DNA from: Flavobacteriaceae bacterium UBA3356
Lineage (GTDB): Bacteria > Bacteroidota > Bacteroidia > Flavobacteriales > Flavobacteriaceae
Assembly: GCA_002360635.1 (NCBI GenBank)
Contig: DEQW01000002.1
Location: 194,903 to 258,902, forward strand
Reading direction: 5' to 3'
DNA length: 64,000 bases
In this document: piece after piece, positions 60,303 through 64,000 of the stretch
Layout of the letters: each line of letters opens with the position of its first letter
Numbering within the stretch: position 1 is the first letter of the stretch
Translations under genes and position numbers: made by a program
The notes under the pieces: model-generated
What the model was told of the DNA's origin: nothing
Databases searched by the model: none
The model's input: the letters and a program-made list of their open reading frames with translations, nothing else

Positions 60303-60685
60303 AGGAAAGTCTTGATAATTTTGACAAAGCGATTCCTGATAATTTGGTTAGGAAGCAGCTTGAGATGGAAGGTGTCGATTTAGATGAACAATCTTTATTA
60401 CAAGATAAATTTATCAAGCAATTGAAATTTAGATTAAAGTCAAAGAGTATTGTATTGAAGAATGATAGTATGCTTGACAAAGCATCAAATTATTTTAAAG
60501 ATGCTTTAACCAAAGGGCTAGATAAGCCTATTGCGTATATGAACAATTTAATTCAAACAAATCAATTACAAACACAATTCAGTAGATTGGAAAAAATGTC
60601 TGAAGAACAAATTAAAGACATTATTAAAGACCAAAACCTGATTGAAATTTTAGAAATGCTTGAGGAAGAATCAGAAGGGCAGTAA
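60278..60685 (+). CDS. Helical protein in sigma/ImmA module, unknown function
   Basis: The protein has 135 residues; the start is GTG at 60278. It overlaps the sigma-like gene by 25 bases and the ImmA/IrrE gene by 26 bases, so all three are translated together. The sequence is almost fully helical and rich in Lys/Asp/Leu (KETVKESLDN-like start, ASNYFKDALTKGLDKPIAYM, LEKMSEEQIKDIIKD). No family is recognised. It may be an adaptor or anti-sigma factor; this is inference. Confidence 0.65.
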   Translation: MDKLKKTVKESLDNFDKAIPDNLVRKQLEMEGVDLDEQSLLQDKFIKQLKFRLKSKSIVLKNDSMLDKASNYFKDALTKGLDKPIAYMNNLIQTNQLQTQFSRLEKMSEEQIKDIIKDQNLIEILEMLEEESEGQ

Positions 60686-61460
60686 CAAGGCCAAAGAAAT
60701 ATTACAACAAATCGGATTTGATGAAGTCACAGAACTTTCTATGAAAGATTTATTGGCTGGTTTTGATGTTATCTACATAGAAGAAGAATTAAATGGTTCA
60801 GACGGTGTCATCATTAGAGGTAAGTCAAAAACAATCATTAAGGTAGATACAAATATTTCTACCCTTCAGCGCAAAAGGTTTGTTGCTGCGCACGAATTAG
60901 GACACTTCTTTCTTCACGATAAATTGGAATTTCATTTGGACGATGAGAAAACTCTAAGCTGGAATAGATTAGAAGAAGTTCACAAAAGAGGTATTCAAGA
61001 AATTGAAGCGAACGATTTTGCAGGCGAGCTTTTAATGCCCGAACAAGTTTTTAGAGACTTCATTGCAAGAAAGCCATTTGGTCCAGATTTGATTAAAGAG
61101 TTAAGTGAGCGTTTCAATACCAGCTTAACTTCTGTAATATTTAGAATGTTAAGTTTGGAAATTGCACCTTTTTTCGTTGTTTTTATGGCCGACGGTGTTG
61201 TACGCTATTGGCGCAAAACGGAAGATTTTAAATGTTATACAAACGATATTACTAAAATTCAGCCACCAGAGTTTTCAGTTGCAAAAGAGTATATAAATTC
61301 AAATTATGAGTTTATCTATGAAGGAGCTGAGAAAACTCAATCTATTGAAAAGTCGACCTGGTTTAAATTAAATGACTGGGAAGAAGATATTGAGTTTAAT
61401 GAATATTGCTTACCTACGAAAAAATACAAAACACTTATAAGTGTTATTTGGGAAGCATAG
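60660..61460 (+). CDS. ImmA/IrrE family metallopeptidase
   Basis: The protein has 266 residues; the start is TTG at 60660, overlapping the previous gene by 26 bases. The zinc site HEXXH is visible in RKRFVAAHELGHFFLHD (His78, Glu79, His82) with the third ligand probably Glu116 in EIEANDFAGELLMP. Members such as ImmA and IrrE cleave a repressor in response to DNA damage or other signals. No repressor of the usual XRE type is encoded next to it; the sigma-like protein or its 135-aa neighbour may be the target. The C-terminal 90 residues are strand-rich and unfamiliar. Confidence 0.85.
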   Translation: MRKNQKGSNKAKEILQQIGFDEVTELSMKDLLAGFDVIYIEEELNGSDGVIIRGKSKTIIKVDTNISTLQRKRFVAAHELGHFFLHDKLEFHLDDEKTLSWNRLEEVHKRGIQEIEANDFAGELLMPEQVFRDFIARKPFGPDLIKELSERFNTSLTSVIFRMLSLEIAPFFVVFMADGVVRYWRKTEDFKCYTNDITKIQPPEFSVAKEYINSNYEFIYEGAEKTQSIEKSTWFKLNDWEEDIEFNEYCLPTKKYKTLISVIWEA

Positions 61461-61634
61461 CTAATAGGTTTTTATAATCACTCAATCTAATATTTTTTCA
61501 AAAAAATCAAGGGATATTGTCTGCAACAGAATCCCTAATTTATAATCTATTTCTAAATACTGAAGTACTATTTGGAAATTGATAATAGAATTATCTAAAA
61601 GAGGAGTTTATTATCATACAATATAACCGCAATT

Positions 61635-61770
61635 TAAACTCGTAAAATACTTCCATCAAAAGACTACGGCATAAAGCCATCGCTTCTTCCTACGCTAATT
61701 TATTCCGTTTCCTTTTGAGCCAAGATTTTATCTTCCGTTTGGTTTCTGCTCAAATATTGTTTAATCAAAA
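61635..61770 (+). repeat. 136-base direct repeat, copy 1, leader of the ParB gene
   Basis: This copy is about 91% identical (124 of 136 bases by eye, no gaps) to 63694-63829. It includes GGC-ATAAA-GCC and TTTGAGC...GCTCAAA potential stems and ends 11 bases before the ParB ATG. The rest of the 321-base gap after the ImmA gene shows no other gene. Confidence 0.85.
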
Positions 61771-61781
61771 ATTTGAGTATT

Positions 61782-63578
61782 ATGACAACAAAAGCGAGTA
61801 CCACAAGAAAGAGCGGTAAAAAAATTACGGCCGCCAAGAAAGAAGTCAAAGAAAAATTGACACAAAAAGCGATTGGACTTCAGATTGAGAACCTATCAAT
61901 TGCAAAGGTCATTCCCGACCCGATGCAGCCCAGAAAAACTTTTAATGAAGCACATCTGCAACAGCTTTCCGAAAGCGTCAAAAAGCACGGTGTTCTACAG
62001 CCTATTACAGTTCGAAAATCTGGAAACGGATTTATCATCGTGATGGGCGAACGTAGGTATCGAGCAAGTAAGCTGGCCGACAAGAAAACTATTCCGTGTA
62101 TTGTCAGGGAATATAAGGACAACGATGTTCTTGAAATTCAAATCATCGAAAATTTGCAAAGGCAGGATGTTGAACCGACCGAAGAAGCTCAGGCGATTGC
62201 TTACCTAAGCGAGAAATATGCACCTACCGAAATTGCGAAGCGATTGGGTAGAACGGATAACTTCATCAGACAGCGACTAAAATTGGCTGGCTTGATTGAC
62301 GGTTTTAAGCACTTTGTCCGCAATGGCGAAATGACCATTTCTTTAGGTGTAGGTGTAGCGCTCTTTGAACCAGAGGAACAGCAGATGATGCTGGAAACAA
62401 TGGGCGAGGATTTTAATGCGCACCAGATAAACAAGATGATTAAGGACCAGACCTACGATTTAGAAAAAGCATCTTTTGATGTAAATGACAAAAAATTGGT
62501 TCCGAAAGCTGGGTCTTGTGTTGAATGTCCTTTCAATGCTGCAAATCAAGGCAATCTGTTTGGCGATGGTAAAATGGTTTGTACAAAAGCAGCCTGTTTC
62601 GAAACTAAGAAAAGTAAATCGCTCTTGAACCTGATTGAGAAATCCAAGAAAGAGAATATCCTATTGGTTCCTGAAATAAGACAATATTGGGCAGATGACG
62701 AAAACAATCAGCTCATTATATCGCAATTAGAAAAGAACGGATTGACGGTCTATCTACTGGACGATGTTGAAATTATAGAGAATCCAATTGTACCTACAAT
62801 AGAAGCCATCAAGAAAGAATATCAACATTACGATTATTCTGAAGATGAGTTAAAGGCAGAATTGGATGAAGCAATGCAGAATTATAAAGAAGCATTGGAA
62901 AAATTCAATTCAGCAAAAGAAGATGCATTTAAAAACGGTATTGTGTTTCATCCCGATTCATTCCAGCACAAGGAAATTTTTGTAAAGATTGTTGAAAAAT
63001 TAAAGAACGATTCTACGGATTATTCCGCACAATTGGCCGACAGGAAAATGGCAGATTGTACGCCTGAAGAACAAATCGTAAAAATCAACGAAAGGGAAAT
63101 CCGGAAGAAGCAAATAGAGAACAACAAGCAATTTGAAGAAGTGGTTGAGATGATTCGCGAGACGAAATACATCGATACAAAGAAGACACTTTCAATGGAT
63201 GAAATGGTGGCATTCTCGATATCGCTATTTGAGAATAATGTGGACTATATGAGCCAACAAAAGTATTTCTCAAAGTTCTTGGGAGACACTTCAAAGATGA
63301 CCAAAGTTGGAATGGTCGAGAATTTCAAGAAGAAGTTCAAAAAGGAAATCTTTCACAAGTTGATACGCTATATGCTCACAAAGCAAGTGCATTTTGGCGA
63401 AAGCAATCACGTCAATAATCTGACGAACATTTCATTTTACAACGCAATGCAAGGATATTACAAATCCAAGATTGCCGGCATTGAAAACGAATATGCCGAA
63501 AAGAGAGGCAAACGTGAGGAACGTTTGAAAGAGCGTATCACAGTTCTTGAAAAGCAAATTCAGGAACTCAACGATTAG
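61782..63578 (+). CDS. ParB/Spo0J-family protein of mobile element type
   Basis: The protein has 598 residues from the ATG at 61782; an in-frame TTG three codons upstream is not needed. A basic N-terminus precedes a ParB nuclease-like domain (IENLSIAKVIPDPMQPRKTFNEAHLQQLSESVKKHGVLQPI, VMGERRYRASKLA, IIENLQRQDVEPTEEAQAI) and a HTH (YAPTEIAKRLGRTDNFIRQRLKLAGL). A cysteine cluster (SCVECPFNAAN, MVCTKAACFE) lies near residues 245-275, followed by about 300 residues of coiled coil. Such large ParB proteins occur on Bacteroidota plasmids and conjugative elements. A terminator follows. Confidence 0.9.
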   Translation: MTTKASTTRKSGKKITAAKKEVKEKLTQKAIGLQIENLSIAKVIPDPMQPRKTFNEAHLQQLSESVKKHGVLQPITVRKSGNGFIIVMGERRYRASKLADKKTIPCIVREYKDNDVLEIQIIENLQRQDVEPTEEAQAIAYLSEKYAPTEIAKRLGRTDNFIRQRLKLAGLIDGFKHFVRNGEMTISLGVGVALFEPEEQQMMLETMGEDFNAHQINKMIKDQTYDLEKASFDVNDKKLVPKAGSCVECPFNAANQGNLFGDGKMVCTKAACFETKKSKSLLNLIEKSKKENILLVPEIRQYWADDENNQLIISQLEKNGLTVYLLDDVEIIENPIVPTIEAIKKEYQHYDYSEDELKAELDEAMQNYKEALEKFNSAKEDAFKNGIVFHPDSFQHKEIFVKIVEKLKNDSTDYSAQLADRKMADCTPEEQIVKINEREIRKKQIENNKQFEEVVEMIRETKYIDTKKTLSMDEMVAFSISLFENNVDYMSQQKYFSKFLGDTSKMTKVGMVENFKKKFKKEIFHKLIRYMLTKQVHFGESNHVNNLTNISFYNAMQGYYKSKIAGIENEYAEKRGKREERLKERITVLEKQIQELND

Positions 63579-63594
63579 CTTTTGTTGTTTGAGG

Positions 63595-63624
63595 AAGGGT
63601 CGGCATTTGTGCTGGCCCTTTTTC
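63595..63624 (+). terminator. Terminator after the ParB gene
   Basis: A 10-bp stem with G-U pairs (AGGGTCGGCA / TGCTGGCCCT, loop TTTG) is followed by TTTTTCTTTTTT. Confidence 0.85.
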
Positions 63625-63693
63625 TTTTTTATGATAGTTTTTAAAAAATGTATTTACAAAGAGGGGGTTATCAATCAATAGTTAGCGCAAAAG

Positions 63694-63829
63694 TAAACTC
63701 GTAAAATACACCCATCAAAAGACTACGGCATAAAGCCAACGCAACATCCTACGCTTATTTAATCCGTTTCCTTTTGAGCTGAGATTTTATCTTCCGTTTG
63801 GGTACTGCTCAAATATTGTTTAATCAAAA
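63694..63829 (+). repeat. 136-base direct repeat, copy 2, leader of the last small gene
   Basis: Same element as 61635-61770, ending nine bases before the ATG of the next gene. Twelve base differences are spread along it while the promoter-like 3' end (CTCAAATATTGTTTAATC) is identical. Confidence 0.85.
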
Positions 63830-63838
63830 TATATCATT

Positions 63839-64000
63839 ATGAAAAGAGTATCTGAAAAACCTAAAATTTCGCTACAAGAAGCTGAAAAGCATTATCAGTC
63901 AAGTAGTAAAAATTATGACATTGATAGTGGCGAAAGTCACTTGGCTTATTACAGGGATAAGCATCCCAACTATTACCGAGTATTATCAGAAAATGTTTAA
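63839..64000 (+). CDS. Small protein, 53 aa, behind repeated leader
   Basis: A complete 53-residue frame (MKRVSEKPKISLQEAEKHYQ...VLSENV) whose stop codon is exactly at the window end. It is rich in Ser, Lys and Tyr and looks soluble. It uses the same 136-base leader as the ParB gene, which supports real expression. No family recognised. Confidence 0.6.
   Translation: MKRVSEKPKISLQEAEKHYQSSSKNYDIDSGESHLAYYRDKHPNYYRVLSENV

Noticed and set aside
61510..61536. AGGGAT / ATCCCT hairpin after the ImmA/IrrE gene
   Set aside because: Only 6 bp with an interrupted inner part and no clear T tract; a terminator is possible but not supported.

Overview
The window looks like chromosome of a marine-type member of the Flavobacteriaceae (Bacteroidota). 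The evidence is AT-rich DNA, TonB-dependent receptors with an N-terminal carboxypeptidase-like repeat, a type IX secretion (T9SS) cargo protein, GLPGLI, DUF5686, DUF4230 and 2TM family proteins, and promoters of the Bacteroidota type (TTG, about 19 bases, TAnnTTTG). I cannot name the species from sequence alone.

Bases 1-56,700 are mostly core genome. 1-5.8 kb: a truncated TonB-type outer-membrane protein, a T9SS cargo with a coupled lipoprotein, and a membrane-bound TPR/HTH regulator. 5.8-15.4 kb: GTPases der and era, a SYLF protein, a GreA/GreB-type factor, a SpoU methyltransferase, a PAP2 phosphatase, a TetR regulator divergent from an aromatic amino acid hydroxylase, a rhodanese and DUF4230. 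15.4-25.1 kb: deoxynucleoside kinase, polyphosphate kinase, an App1-like phosphatase, an MgtC/DUF4010 membrane protein, and membrane plus soluble pyrophosphatases side by side, so phosphate and pyrophosphate metabolism is concentrated here. 25.3-33.6 kb: a heme/metal-type TonB receptor with a membrane-anchored partner, a MATE exporter, DUF5686 and pdhB. 33.8-37.5 kb: an AT-rich island with a small secreted WWWC peptide, a GLPGLI protein and a TonB-receptor-like barrel. 37.6-56.7 kb: etfBA, a bifunctional nuclease, a lipocalin-CNT fusion, thyA, a TonB C-terminal-domain protein, ergothioneine genes egtB-egtD with a nearby class-V PLP enzyme, folA, a fructosamine kinase, fabD, an FAD oxidoreductase, an ABC-F ATPase, a CPXCG mini-protein and an AsmA-like protein.

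At 56.8 kb an initiator tRNA-Met marks a sharp change. Everything from there to the end (about 7 kb) looks like the edge of an integrated conjugative or mobilisable element. On the minus strand is a probable antiphage operon: a 58-aa basic protein, a 50-aa peptide with a hydrophobic tail, a Pycsar-type membrane effector (PycTM-like), a class III nucleotide cyclase (PycC-like) and, overlapping it, a protein with a ubiquitin-E2-like core and a C-terminal SEC-C zinc motif. Divergent from it is a three-gene overlapping module (sigma-like protein, unknown 135-aa protein, ImmA/IrrE metallopeptidase), followed by a large ParB-family protein. The parB leader is repeated as a 136-bp direct repeat (about 91% identical) in front of a second small gene at the window end.

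The most unusual feature is the Pycsar-like pair joined to an E2-like/SEC-C gene and two small ORFs, facing a sigma/ImmA module across a 101-bp intergenic region rich in palindromes. The system-level function is inference; the individual motifs are directly visible. Several genes use TTG or GTG starts, and many apparent long starts are corrected here to internal ATGs.
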